Source: Odiellus spinosus (lineage: Eukaryota; Arthropoda; Arachnida; Opiliones; Phalangiidae). Taken from it: a DNA stretch of 64,000 bases. Below the pieces are notes generated by a model, which saw only the letters and a list, made by a program, of their open reading frames with translations, ran no database searches and was not told the origin of the DNA. The stretch lies in NCBI GenBank assembly GCA_963920705.1, contig OY987231.1:20871024-20935023 (forward strand), in the 5' to 3' direction. Below, one piece after another: positions 24,401-37,756 of the stretch; within the stretch, counting starts at the first letter, position 1, and each line of letters begins with the position of its first letter. A program made the translations under genes and the position numbers.

Positions 24401-24739
24401 CAGAAGCTGATGAAACCCTCCTTTGAAGTCTATTACTCCCGGGTCTTGTCTACCCCTCTCTGTATGGGTTATTCTCAAAAGGCGCGATTCGTACGCCTAC
24501 TAACGGTAGATGTTTTCGGAGGGGGAGTTCGTCGAGCGAATATCTCTAGCAGCCTTGGAGTTCGTCCATAAACGTCGTCGTTTGTGGAGAGAGAGAATTT
24601 CCAATTTTCCGTAGACAGGGGGGGATAAAGTAGGACCCCTTCTAACTCGTAAAATTGGAAATTTTACCCATACAGAGAGGAGCGCTATATGGAACATTGG
24701 AGTAGTAGACTTCAAAGGAGGGTTTCATCGGCTTCTAGG
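24401..24739 (-). mobile_element. MITE family A, copy A6 (subfamily A-I)
   Basis: 339 bp, CAGAAGCTGATGAAACCC to CATCGGCTTCTAGG, with 7-bp duplication GTTAAAC. The right terminus has changed from CTTCTG to CTTCTAGG. Confidence 0.9.
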
Positions 24740-24746
24740 GTTAAAC

Positions 24747-26102
24747 GTGAATTTGTTTTTTAGATAAAATTTTAAACTCTTCAATCCAAATGTGTAAATA
24801 TTTCTTAGAAAAGGTATAAATACTCTTGAATATCATGAATTTAAGTTAAAAATCATACAAAAAACAACAATAAAGCCCTCGTGTTTACATTAAAAGATTG
24901 ATTCGGTGGAAGAGGCTCAGTAAACTCTATGATAAGGGATATAACTCGCGAAAGGATTTAGAAGCGAACCTTTAGGAAGTAGATACGGAAAAGCGAACCA
25001 TTAGGACTAAGCAAATCTAGGAAAACCATATACAGCTACTCATCGATATCCCCGCAAAGTCTCTTTAGTAAATCCCTTAAAGTGAAAATATTTCTTGTGG
25101 AAAATACATTTATTCCGTTAAATACCCGACGAAATTTTTCATCTCTTCTCTATATTTCGGTTATTTCACACCCTAAAACTATGTACGATATGGCCGACGC
25201 GAAAAAAATTCCATTATATGAAATAGAAAATGTATTTCAAAGCGCATAAAGACCTCTAAATGATTTTGAAATCGACTGTTACAATCAATCGTAAAAACTA
25301 TTTCTCTTTTGTCGTATCTATAGGTTGTAGGCGTTCGTATATCTTTGATGGTTTTTAAAGTCTTCGCCACTGTAACTTCGTAGTCTTAATGTTAGCTAAG
25401 GGGGCAGGGGGTTCCCTCTTCTCCAAAAAAGTCTAGCTTTCCTTTTCCGAGTGTAAAAAAAAGGGACAGGACAGGACACCGGGAGTAATGTATCGAGCGA
25501 CGGGGTGACTCCATTAAGGAGATGAGAGAAGAGGCGGTAGATGGCGTCGCGCGTCGTGCTCCGTGACAAACGACGAGATAAGCGCGTGTCGCGAGCGAGC
25601 TTTCAGGTGTCCGTGCATGAATGGCGGGAGAAATACGGTTGCCATTTCCATAAACGTATTTACATTTTTCTCTCGACACTAGAGTATCTACGTTGCCGCC
25701 TTCTGATCATTCCATACCTCTCTCTCTCTTTTTCTCTGAAAAGCGACCTCCCGTGGTGAGTATCTTTAATGCGGTTTTACAATTCCGATGGAATGAAATC
25801 TACGGATATGATTTTTAAATCAAAACCTTTTCTCCCCTTCCCCACGAGACGAGTTTTAAAGAGAATATTTCTAGCGTATATTTAAAGCCTATTGATGTAT
25901 ATCTATTTCATAACAATTTTTCGAATTTTACATTTCATTTATTTTTATTATAATTGAGTCTATCATTTTTTGAATTGTATACTAAAATAGTCTAATTTTC
26001 TCGCGTATGTTCCAACATTTTGGATAAATAAGTATTCGATTGCTTTCTGTAAAACACTCGAATGCCTTCAGCTACCACCTAAAAACTCTAGAGTTTTGTT
26101 AT
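24747..26102. other. Unassigned DNA
   Basis: No gene or element recognised. Confidence 0.35.
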
Positions 26103-26109
26103 ATATTAC

Positions 26110-26400
26110 CAAGAAGGATCAGACAAGGAGAGGAAAAGTGGGGACGGCGCGGTTCCTACTGCGTCGGACTAAACTCCCACTCTGGGAGAACGGGGGTAGA
26201 GACGTTTCGTGGTAAATTTTTGTCACGTGGGTAAAACGGATCCTTTATCAGCTTCGTAGTAGTTGACGACGCTAGTGACCACGTGACAACAGTTTACCTC
26301 GAGAATTTCCTATCCCCCTTTCCACCCGAGTGGGAGGTTGGCTCTTCTCTCTCTAACTCAACGCAGCCCCACTTTTCCTCTCCTTGTCTGATCCTCCTTC
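26110..26400. mobile_element. Foldback element O with 7-bp duplication
   Basis: Inverted arms AAGGATCAGACAAGGAGAGG / CCTCTCCTTGTCTGATCCT continue inward (AAAAGTGGGG / CCCCACTTTT, GTCACGTG / CACGTGAC). Flanked by ATATTAC at 26103-26109 and 26401-26407, again a 7-bp nTnnnAn site. A 138-codon frame that starts inside it and runs out is not a gene I recognise. Confidence 0.85.
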
Positions 26401-26777
26401 ATATTACTAAAAATGATTATAAGATTATTTGGGGTAATATTGTTTGTAACCTTAACTTCGACAGCCGAATTAAATTTAGTCATTTTGGTCTAAAAACCAC
26501 CTATAATAGGTCAATATCCGTAAAGATTTCCTGTGTAGTCTCGAAACTATGTGCGGCAACAAAACCCCCTAAAAGGGGTTGGCCGTATTCAATTCTTATA
26601 AGAACAGGTTGTGCTAGCCTAGTTCACCGAGCTAGGCAAACTAGGCTTAGCATCGGAACTATGGAAATTGATTATAAAATAACGAAATATTTTTGGTGAG
26701 TTATATTATTGTTTTTCTCATTATTTTAGCATTCATAATCGATTAAAAATAGGTTGTTTCGGCCTTTCATTCTCCCT

Positions 26778-26879
26778 TTAACTGTAAATTAACGAGAAGC
26801 GTTTGGTGAGTTTTAATAAAATATTTTAAATACTCAACGATTAAAAACAAAATATTTCTCGTCTTCATTATCCCTTTAA
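26778..26879. repeat. Repeat family D, copy D1
   Basis: TTAACTGTAAATTAACGAGAA to CTCGTCTTCATTATCCCT and TTAA. About 100 bp, flanked by TTAA on both sides. Confidence 0.55.
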
Positions 26880-27094
26880 TGTTTTTAAAATAAATTCTCA
26901 AAATATTAAAATCTTTCAACGCTCAATTTAATGTACGCGCATTTAAATAAAACTAACATCCCTAACATAACCTAAGAAGTAAAATTGAAAGTGACGCTGC
27001 CACCCTTTTTTCTTCGAGTAATATTTTCAGTTTTTTCATACTATTTAAAACCTATATTCTAATTTTCACACCTCAGGGTTGAACTTCATTTCCA

Positions 27095-27296
27095 TTGGAA
27101 TATAATTAACAGTAAGTTTCAAATAAAAGGTACGACTTCCTGGTTTAAGTACTTCCGCGAAAAATAGAATGTATCACGCGTCAAAACTTGTAAGAATCAA
27201 CTATGGGATGTATAATAGCCACGCGACCATAGAAGTGACGTAGTTATGCGGGAAATTTTTGATTTTAAAAATGGCGATTATAAAATATTACTGTAC
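27095..27296 (+). repeat. Repeat family J, copy J2
   Basis: Shares with J3: AAAGGTACGACTTCCTGG, TTAAGTACTT, AGAATCAACTATGGGATGT, ATAATAGCCACGCGACCATAG, TGACGTAG and AAAATGGCGATT. No coding potential. Confidence 0.7.
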
Positions 27297-28476
27297 GATA
27301 TATGCATATATTGAATATTTTAAATGGACTAGTTATTTTAATATATGCGTAAATTGTGTATCAAACCGCGCCAATGGTTTCGAAGTAATTTTAATTTAAT
27401 TACAAAGTATTGGAACTAGCTCGCTAAGCCTAACTTTAAGAACGGACATTTTTCGAGGACACTTGAGTTGCTTTCTTATACGAAATAAATATTGGAATAA
27501 ATGTTTCTAACAAACATTTTAGTTCAAAGTCGAACTCTAGGATTGGGCATCAGCAATCGAGTCCTTTTGAAATAAATCTGAAATTTCTACCAAGCCTAAT
27601 TTCGCAACTTCGATAATAAACCGCGAATTACTCCAAAACCTCTGGCGAGATTTGATATTGTTTTATTCATATTTTAACAACGATTTCATTTGAAACTCAT
27701 GAAAAAGACTACACAGCCTCACTTTAAATAAAGGTATACGTGTAATTTGGTTCTTCAGTCTCTAAAAGTCTCTGAAAGTCTGAGATCGCGTCATCACCCC
27801 CTGTTGAGTATTTAACGTATCTCGCGCCGCCACGACCATTAAGAGGGGAAGGGCGACTCTTTTGGTGCGGGAATATATATTAAAAGAAGTTATATATATA
27901 TATATATATCCCTTCGCCTTGGAAAGCGCAAACTCGTCTTCCTGACGATATGATAACAATAATCTCTTTCGGACCATAAATTACGCTAGCATAGGGTGGG
28001 GGTAAAGAGGGATAGGTTGAAGCCGAGTCCGAGAGATATAGGGAAGAGGGTTAAGCGCGTTCTGAATGTATGAATAACGGGCCGAGGCATGGGATTAGAG
28101 CAGGTGTGCTCCACATTCCAAACCCCCCCTCTCTCCTATCCCTTTCATACCCTTCCTCATCCTATGGCGTTTATATTTTCTCCTCGCTAAAGTATTTACA
28201 TTTTAATGAGGCGTGGAAACATCCCCCCTCCGTTCAAAATAGTAATCTATCATGGCTTCATTTTTTTCACCGCATTTTTTTTTTTAAGTTTTTTACCCAC
28301 CTCGGATATTTTTAAAACGAAAAAGGTTTAAAACAGACCCTATATCTCCTCCCTTATACAATTTTTTTCGTCTTCTTCTCAAAGAAAACGCATTTTTCAA
28401 AGCGTATACGTTAGTTATTGATATATTCCTATCGATAAAATCCTGGGAAGGAAACAGACGATGCTGGGCTAGATAT
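27297..28476. other. Unassigned DNA
   Basis: AT-rich. TATATATATA at about 27891-27909. No gene recognised. Confidence 0.35.
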
Positions 28477-28485
28477 AGCTTCATC

Positions 28486-28516
<31 letters not shown>

Positions 28517-28517
28517 C
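28477..28517 (+). repeat. CT microsatellite
   Basis: About 41 bp of nearly pure (CT)n with a few T/C interruptions. Confidence 0.9.
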
Positions 28518-28759
28518 CCTACAATGGGTTTGTTTGCTGAACCATCCTAACACTAGGCGCGCTTTCGGAGTTTCAGTAATCAGGATCAACGTCTATATTA
28601 TAATCAGCCCTGTTTATATGTTTAGATGGTATAGGGGATATATAATTCTTGCAAGATAGGACGATAAGAAAGAATCTGATTTTTTTTTCATCGTCGTATT
28701 TCCTCCCTAGAGATAAACTAACCTTTTTCCATTTCGCTGAACAAGATTTAGATAAGTAT

Positions 28760-28890
28760 TTAAAGGAGAAATGAAGTCTTAAAAGAATTTACAAACTAAT
28801 ATTAAGTTAGAAATCAATATTTAACTTACTAGGAAAGAAGCTAGGCTTAACAAGGATGGATAGTTTTATATCTTTGTTATAAATCAAACA
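28760..28890. mobile_element. Truncated left arm of TTAA family C (C4)
   Basis: TTAAAGGAGAAATGAAGTCTT, then AATTTACAAACTAATATTAA and AAGCTAGGCTTAACA follow the C1 left arm. The right arm is absent. Confidence 0.55.
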
Positions 28891-31800
28891 AAATATAGAT
28901 AGTAATTAAAAAATTAGCAAGTGGAATGCCCCAGAATGAATGGGATGACGTCATGGAAACCTTAAGATTTCTCTTTGTAAATCTTTTTGAGTCATAAATA
29001 TATATTCTTTGGTTTAAAATTCTCATTTAAATTTCAAAACTAAATTCTGACGAGCAACTGTTCGTTCTACAGACTTTAAAAACTATATGGAATGGTCGAA
29101 TTGCAAAATCTTGATCAAGAAATTCCAATTTTGAAAATATTAACGCGTTTCATTATTTAATTTTTCAAATACGAAGTCTAACAGTAGAAAATTAAAGATT
29201 AATACTTGAGAAATACCTAATTTATTTTGAATTGTCGATTTGAAAATTGAAAACGTTTTGAAACTCCGTAGTGTGAACGTTCCTCATTAAAGTTAAAATC
29301 CAAAATTAAGTACATTTAATTAAGAGTCCAAAATGGTCAAATCCGATTAATGGATATTATAGAGAACTGCATCTTTCCTACTCCCAACAATACGTTAAAA
29401 AAATCGTTTCTAATCACGAACAAGATTAAACCAATTTTTTTTTTTCCAAGGGGACATTTCCCTCAAAATTAATTATCCAGAGCCCGAATTTACATAGCAG
29501 ATTCCAAAGAGGTGATAATTCTATGTTTACAATAATTGCGGAAGCAGATTTATGAAGGGGATGAACCCCGCTTTATCCGGCCCTCGCCAACGTAGGAAGC
29601 GCGGGATACAATTTCCAATCTATAATTCACCTAGAAGCGCTTTAAGAGGGGAGGGGTTCGCCATCGCGTTACGAAGAGGGATAACCTCGCTAGAGGGCAA
29701 TGGTAATACGTGACATAACGTCGACGTTGTTTCCCCCTTTAATCGAAAATAGGGGTGGAGAAAAGCGTCAAACCCCCTCTCCGACCACTAGACTCTAATT
29801 GTCTCTAGCGCTCGTATAACTATACTTAGAATCACTCGAGGGTGTCAACGTCCGCCAAGTTACTTCATCCCCTATCCTTAAGAAACAAGAGTTAAAGAGA
29901 CTGGGAAAGCTTCCTTCGAACGCGTTGAAATTTCAAATTGATTCTTACTATAGATATAATTGAGATAGAAGTTGGGGAAGGGAAAATTGGGAAAGCATCT
30001 TTAGGGACGTCCGTTCGGCGATTCTCGGCGCCGATAAAAGAATGTTCAATTATCGGCGGAAAGGGCGACGAGCGACGTTGTTCCCAAAATTGCAGCGCCC
30101 CCTTACGACGATATCACCTTTTCGGGGTACCCCGATGACACAATCAGCAAAGCGCTCGTGATGGATGAGAGACGTAGGAGAAACGGCGTGATTGCTGATT
30201 GCGACTACCACCCGCCTATACTATAGTAGCGCCCTCTTAGATCGACCTCTATATCAACGCTTTTGGATCTGCGACGTCGCTAAACTCTCACTCGAGGTTT
30301 TGGTACCCTCCAACCGAAATTGCGCGTCCCCTTTAATCTCGTAAACAATAATGTTGACGGTCTTTCATTCCAATTAAAGATTTCGGGTGACATATGTCGC
30401 TCGTAAAGTGAATCGTAAGACAATAGGAGCTTTTTACGCAATTCTTCTATAATACAACGTCGGGGTTCAGTCTTTCAGACTTGTTGTAAGACCGCGTGCG
30501 GTCGATAACGAATTCAAATATTTAAATTACATTATAAGCCTCTTTGATTAATTCAAATAACTAATACGTCATTCGCTAGAGACAAGCTTCCCGCGTTTTT
30601 CTGAAGTTTACAAATATGATAGCGCCATCTAAGCGCCAGGATGAGAATCTATTATTATGGAGGATAGGTATACGAGTATAAACTCCAGAAAAATGGGATT
30701 GAAATATTTTCTATCACACGTGACCCCTATGACTATATAGAACGCCGATTTCTTTCCCAAACAATTACAGCCTAATTTAAAATCGTTAGAAGAATCGTTT
30801 GCTAATACAGAAGTGTATAGCGTAAATTGTATCATGCCAGAAAGTTCGAATTACCAGCGCGTATATTATATATTTTAGATAAAAAAAGTTATCGCTCACC
30901 CGCAACAGGATTTTGAGACTTGGGATTGGAAGTCCTGGCCCAAGAACGAGAGAAGATAATGGCAGCGGCGGCTGGGTAGGACGCCGCGTCAAACCCACTC
31001 ATACGACAATGTCTTTGGTAATTGGTCGTCATGATGTCTTCTTCGACTCGCGGTTGCGGTTCTTGGAAGTCGAAAAACGAATAGAACTTTCGGGACGCGT
31101 CTTTTCGCGAATGTCCTTTCTAGTGTCAAGATGCGGAATGTGGAGTATCGCTTTAAGTACAGTCTGTTTTACGCAAACTCTCCAAATGGAAAGAAAGAAA
31201 AGGATGAAGAACGAAAAGAGACGTTCTAAATTCCTGGGAGATTGCGAAGGGCCTTCGATACCTGGAAGAGAGCTCCCAGTCTCTTCAACGATGCCGATCC
31301 TGCAATGATATATAGTGTCTATTACCGGGCTATCTCCACTTTTCTATCAAAACAAACTCCTCCTTGATACAAAAAGAGAAAGAAGAAGTAGCGGAGGGAG
31401 ATTGTAGAATAACCGAGGCGTGTTTACGCGTAGGGGTGACGGGAGTCCGAGGCCTAGCTCCGTATGTAAATGCGAGGAAAAGGGAAAGTCTCGGTGAAAA
31501 GAGAAAACCCGTCTTTTACCTAGGAAGCGTCGCGAATGAGCCAAATACCAAGTTGGAAAAGAGGGGTCCCCCTTGTTTTAAAAACGACAACGGGGAGAAT
31601 AGAAGAACCGAGTTGGGGGTTCGCGTTTCTATAACGGACCCGCTGATGGCCCTCTCTACGTACGAAGAAAACTTGCCGTAAAAATAGTACCGGAGGAAAA
31701 AGGCGAGAAAGGGAAGGGGGGAGACGAAGCCCATTGGAAGCGAAAGAGAAGCCTTTTTGAAATCGCTTAAGCCTCCGAGATTTCGCCAGAGCCCTCTCCC

Positions 31801-34438
31801 ATTTGCCGTGTCCGTATTGGTTTGCGGAAATAGGCCTACCTGCGGCTCTTTTCGAACTCCATATCGCTTTCACTCGACCCCATCACCCCCAAAAACCCGC
31901 GTCCCTTCCAGACCCTCACCCCCGTTTTCCCATCTCTTCTTTCAGATACCCCCGAACGTATCTCAATCTCTTTACCATATATTCCTTTCTCTCTCGCCAC
32001 GCGGCGCCGAGCAAAAAGGGAGAAAGTTCGCGACTAAGAGTCCTCCACTATATAGGATCGTTTCCCCAATAGCCCGCGAAAAGCTCCTAGATTTTCCTCT
32101 TTAATTTAAGTTAAAACAGAGTGCGAGGGCCAGGCTAGCTAGGGGTATGATCATAAATAACCGGGAGGGTTACTTCTTTCCCTTAACCCCTCGCGTCGCC
32201 CACCCCTATAGCCAGACTAGGATTTAGACCGCGGTATTAGCCCGAGCTTAAGAGGGCTCAGTAATCGGGGCCCTTCCCTTCCGTTCATACTTCTACAATT
32301 TTATAACCCCTTCGAACAATATTTCCAATTTTTCCTCAAACAACAATTTTTTTCGCAAACATCGAGCAAAGCCTCGAACCATTATCGGTTTCTTTACGCG
32401 TTATATTTTTGCCATAAGGGAACAACACCCCAAATGATTATTTATAAGGTGTGTAAACTTTGCGTAATATTGTTTAAGATAGTATATATTGTAATTTTGT
32501 TTAAGTTTACTTATTACATTTAATTACAATCTTGGAAAGAATGATTCCCATTGGAAATCGATAATTAATGCATCTATTGTTCCTTGTTGTTTCCCGTGAC
32601 TTATTACCCTAACTTTATACACTTAAAATATACAAACACGTCATTTCTTTAAATCTTCGAGGCTATATATATACTTGAAACCGAAATAATAACGAGAACT
32701 AAATCCCTTTAAAACACATTTTAAATTGTATTCTATAGCGCTGACATATCGCCGGAAAAGCCGGTTTTAATGTTTTTACTCAGAGAGCTAGGGCGAGCCA
32801 TGGACTGAGAAGGCTTTATTCTTCCTACCATTCTGATACTTTAAAGGGGTCCCTTCTCAAGATAGAGTGATAAGATTTAGTAAAAGAAGATAGAGTGCCA
32901 AAGGCCTTTTTTTCTTTCTTTTATATAAAACATAGTTCGCAGGTATGAAATATAAGGGTATTCTATATACGGACCTATAGGGCTTTGATAGTGAAATAAA
33001 ATTTTGCCGGAATGAATGATCGGAGACCCGCGTCTCGGGCCAACGGCCGAAGCACGGCCTCGGCCAAGATGCCCCATCCATTTCACGGCCTATAATATAG
33101 AGGGTGCAGGGATGCGCTCGGCTAAAGAGAAGAAATACCCTGTCGAGATTAGTATTCTATCCAGCATGAGAGTTTTTTTTTTATTTTTCAAACGGAACCC
33201 TTGGGTCGCTCGCTTGATGAATATGCGGCTCGCGATTCAACTTCGGATTTAGACTCGGCGAATACGTTTTTCAGCTACCGAATAAGTCGTATTATAGATT
33301 TAAGACCTACATAAAATTGGTTGCCAACTTTCCATATTCGTGAAGGCTACTAGATTTTTATCATTTTTCCTATTATAATATGAGCTTTTTTCCTTATTAA
33401 TTTAGATCAATAAATAATTTAATATTCGGTGTTAAACCCTGTACAAATAACGGAATTAACCAAAAATTAAATAGGCGAAAGTCTATGACAGGGACACCGA
33501 AGGGGAACTCTAAAATTTGTTCAATCACCTTGCCTATTCATCGAAACAAACTAGTTCGTGTCTGGGGGAGAGAAGAGAGATAGTTTTTCCTCGCTCTGCC
33601 TCCGCTAGACCGTGAGCCATCAGACTAGAGATATTCCCGGGGAAAGATATGGATTTTTATGAGCTGGCTATACCACGTGTCGTTAATTTTCTGTTATTTT
33701 AAATATTTTAGAAATACCGCCCACGGTTCGTTAACTAAAAATTAACTAAAAACATTGAATAAATTAAAAGCAGCGAACGTTAGTAAGTTTAAAGATCGAA
33801 ACATACATCCGTGCTCACCGAAAAGAAGCCATACAGGGTTTTAAACTAATATTTAAAGAATATCAAAATAAGCTAGAAAAATAATTTCCAACTAACTTTT
33901 AACAAAGCTAAAATGAGTAAGTAAAATATACGTCACTATATTAACACGAGCTATTTCTGTAACCAGCTCTAACAGATTCATTCTGAGGAAAATTAAGATT
34001 ATTCAGTTATAGCCCCTGTAGAAATGTTCCACTAACTGAGCTTCGAAGTACAGAGTAAAGCCAACATACAGGATGAATTCAACTTTGAAATAAAATAAAA
34101 AAAAAAAATCGGGTTTTTCCACTAATTTGGTGGTGTGAGTGGAAATAATTCATCTAAATAAAGACGAAACCCTTCGTTCTAATCATTATGGGTACCGTGA
34201 AAAACAATAGCCACGTGATGGTGGTTCCGTGCAAAAATTGATGGGCACGATTTTGGGGAGATTTTTTTGGAGAGTGAAGATAACATCTGCCTTTGCAAAA
34301 AGGCGAACGATTTAACAGCTATTGCGCTTCAATAAATAGCAGGCTGTTATTATTGGCAGCATACGTCTCAATTAGACGACAATTACCTTCGAAACGTGCC
34401 CGTTCGCACTCGTGGATTGTTAATCAAAAGGGTTAGAC
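28891..34438. other. Long unassigned stretch
   Basis: 5.5 kb without any element or gene I can name. 29500-32300 is comparatively GC- and CpG-rich, and several overlapping frames of 65-131 codons occur on both strands (for example 30913-31308 and 31364-31681, plus). None shows a domain, a start context or convincing splice partners. Undetected short exons are possible. Confidence 0.35.
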
Positions 34439-34774
34439 CAGAAGCCGATGAAACCCTCCTTTGAAGTCTACTACTCTAATGTTCCATATAGCGCTCCTCT
34501 CTGTATGGGTAAAATTCCCAATTTTACGAGATCGGAGGGGTCCTACTTCATACCCCTGTCTACGGAAAATTGGAAATTCTCTCTCTCCACAAACGACGAC
34601 GTTTTTTTGACTAACTCCAAGGCTGCTAGAGATATTCGCTCGACGAACTCCCGCTCCGAAAATATCTACCGTTAGGAGGCGTACGAATCGCGCTTTTTGA
34701 AACTAACCCATACAGAGAGGGGTATGCAAGACCCGGGAGTAATAGACTTCAAATGAGGGTTTCATCGGCTTCTG
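34439..34774 (+). mobile_element. MITE family A, copy A7 (subfamily A-II)
   Basis: 336 bp with perfect 7-bp duplication GTTAGAC. One base is lost in the CATACCCC run relative to A4. Confidence 0.93.
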
Positions 34775-34869
34775 GTTAGACTTATTTCACAAAATATATT
34801 AACTGAAATATATAAACATAGCACTTGGACTAATAATTCTAAAATGGTATAACCTCTTATATGACGTAA

Positions 34870-35068
34870 TTAACAATAATCTTCATACTAAAGGTAGGAC
34901 TTTCTGGGTTAAGTACTTTTACAAAAATAGCCGCGCGAGAGCAACCTTATCACGTCCCAGAACGCCCGAGAATCAACTGTAGGATCTACAATAGCCACGC
35001 AACGATAGTGATGACGTAGAATTGCGGAGAGTTTTTGAATATTTTGAAAATGGCGATTTTAAAATAAG
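34870..35068 (+). repeat. Repeat family J, copy J3
   Basis: AAAGGTAGGACTTTCTGGG, TTAAGTACTTTTACAAAAA, GAATCAACTGTAGGATCTAC, AATAGCCACGCAACGATAG, GATGACGTAG and AAAATGGCGATTTTAAAAT, collinear with J2. Confidence 0.7.
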
Positions 35069-36323
35069 TATTTTAAATTATACGTAATACGAATAAAGCC
35101 ACATTTAAAAGGTGTTAGCAACAAATCGAGCAGGAGGACTATCAACTAAAAAGCTAAAAAAACGATTCTGAATATGGAAACTTCGTGTGTGGTAGTGTTG
35201 AGTAGACCCCTGTTTAAATCATGGTCCCTCTGCGCCTGGATGGACCGACACGATCAGACGATCTAGGCGCGTGCCCCGCCAAAAACCAGCTGCCAACTCT
35301 CGCGGCTAATTAAGCTTTAATAAAAGGCAATTAAGTCATAACGTTAAGGGCGTAGATGGGAAGGTCTCTTACAGGGATGGGGGGGGGGGGAGCTACACGT
35401 ACCGCGAGAGATTGAAGCCCACCTTGTATAAAATACCTTGAATTATTAAAACTAGCGGTCTATCGTCGATATAGCCTCAATCTTCGTGCATGCAAATCCT
35501 CCAAGGAACACTTTGTTGCATTTTTAAATTTCCATGGGTGAAAAATCAATTAAGGACCTCGCGCGCTAATGATTAGACTAGCGGATGACTTTTTAACTGA
35601 TTTTTTTAACGCGAAATGTTGCTGTGATCTTTTAAATTAAGTCCCGTTTTATAATACGAGGGTGTGGGCGTTTCTAGGGATTTATAATCGTGTCTCGGAA
35701 CCCAACTCTTTAACTTTTACCAAAGCTTCATTTTATCGGTAATTGAAATTAATTTTAAAAATTTTACAAGGGTCGTAAGCTTCAAATTTTGGAATTTACT
35801 GGTACAGGGCAGAAAATGAAAATAAAATTATATTTTCTTTTTATTTATTTGATTAATTAATTGGATATAATCACAAGTAAATCATCCTTCAAGTTTATAA
35901 GACGACATACTGCGGGTGACAATGAAGCGAGTCCAATTTTCTCAGTACATGGTTTCACCCTAAGTATTCCGACATTTGTACAAAAAGGCGGCCAGGCCCA
36001 GTATATTTTATTTCTAGAGTAAATCAGACTCGAAATCGCGACGACCGGGCGAGACACGCTACTTCGTTTCGCGAGAGTTGTTTTCCGTCGATACATTTTT
36101 ACACCCGTAAACGTTTAGACAGTCCAGTGCAATATTAGCACCGCCTACTTAGTTCCAATCTCAACCGTTAGAGGGAAATTTCTTATTCCGTATCTCGACC
36201 GGTTAGAGTTTTTGAATTTTTTTCTCTCTCCTCGGGCGAAAGCTCTGACGACATAACTTTCAGAACAACATACCAATCATAATATGCCTTGTTTTCGTGC
36301 CCAAAGGAGAACTTAGATTTAGA
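35069..36323. other. Unassigned DNA with a G12 run
   Basis: Homopolymer of 12 G at 35379-35390. No gene or element recognised. Confidence 0.35.
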
Positions 36324-36328
36324 TAATC

Positions 36329-36719
36329 CAGGGTTGCCACAGGTCAGGGAATTTGAAAATGAACCAAAAAAGGTCAGGAAAAAGTCAGGGAATTTGAAAA
36401 TGAACCAAAAAAGGTCAGGGAAAAGTCAGGGAATTTGAAAATGAACCAAAAAAGGTCAGGGAAAAGTCAGGGAATTTAAAGATCTGTCAAGAAGCCAGGA
36501 AATTACAATCATTATCTTGATTTGAAGCAAAGGTTTAAAACATAACCTAAATGATTTCTATGTTATTTAAAATTTTTATTTTTAAGTAATATAATAGATA
36601 AAAGGTTAAAAATTGGGTAGTGTTAGCTGAAACGGTCAGGGAAAATCGTTGGAAAAGGTCAGGGAAAAACCAGGAAAAGTCAGGGAATTTGAATCTGAAA
36701 AAAATGTGGCAACCCTCTG
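36329..36719. mobile_element. hAT-like non-autonomous element F with internal tandem array
   Basis: Ends CAGGGTTGCCACA and TGTGGCAACCCTCTG with a 5-bp duplication TAATC (36324-36328 and 36720-36724). Inside are three 41-bp direct repeats (36344-36467 onward) built on TCAGGGAATTTGAAAATGAA, plus more GGTCAGGGAAAA words near the right end. CAG termini suggest hAT affinity (inference). Confidence 0.82.
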
Positions 36720-36724
36720 TAATC

Positions 36725-37749
36725 TTTAAATCGCTCGGGGTAAATTCATAAAATGGTATTCAATATATATAGCGAACGAAATAAGCGTAATCAGTAGCGA
36801 AAAATTCGAAAATAACCCCAAAATAAAGAAGGGGAAAGTAAAGTTGTTTTGGGGGAATCTTTAACGTCGAATTTTCTGCCATCTCAATTCGAGCGAAATA
36901 TATATATAGATAGAGATAGAAATTTTCGTTCCTACCCAACTCTAGACCTATTTTCATCCCGACGCCCCTTCGCAAAAGGGATTAGAAGGGATTTAGAAAA
37001 ACGGAGAAGTCCGCGCGAGACAAAATTGACGGGAGACTCGGGAGAAGACGAGATGGGGAAGGAACAGAGCACGTGGTCGGCGTCAATCCTGACACCGATC
37101 CCCTCCTTGGACCCGTCCAAATATAATAGGCGAGTTGCCACCAGTATACTTCGGACGAGGGGTGGTTCGAAGACCACCGAAGTCCTATTGAAGGTTCCAA
37201 AAGACTTCTAAACTTCTATTATAAGCGGACTTGTTTTATTTTAGTATCGAAATAAAATTTTATAGATCTAGCCCCTGATATTCAACATTTTTTTTTTGGC
37301 GTACTGGAACCACCCGCGGGTGTCAGGGTTACGAGGGTTTCGAACTGGCGCGTGTCTCGGCACGCGTAAAGTCATATTCCGTTTCGTCAGTGACTCAGAA
37401 CGATTTTCATCGCCACTTTCAGGGAGCGTGCCAAACATTCGGCCTATAGGAACAAATTACTTTTTATCTATCTCAGGACGACTCCTTTTACTGTCTTTAG
37501 TTCCAGTATTAGAGTATTTAGGAAATCATAAATACTTATTCCTAAACAATGACAATTGGGGGGGACGGAACACGCGTTAAAAAAACATCTTTTATATGCT
37601 AATTATTATCGTAACCCCTTATTTCGAATCAATAATAAATTATAAACCCTTATTTAAAACTTATGAATTCGAAAAAACCAAAATGATTTAATAATTGGTA
37701 GTCAGACAGTTTGCAATCAAGTTTTTTTGGCCAAGAATCGTGTTTTTAC
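36725..37749. other. Unassigned DNA
   Basis: Overlapping frames on both strands at 36849-37211 resemble no family I know. Confidence 0.35.
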
Positions 37750-37756
37750 GTCAAAC

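Noticed and set aside
30913..32104. Cluster of overlapping frames of 65-131 codons on both strands
   Set aside because: Competing frames of similar length on both strands of GC-richer DNA, none with a known domain.
37293..37360. TTTCGAACT-like word considered as a tRNA B box
   Set aside because: No matching A box, cloverleaf or acceptor stem can be drawn.
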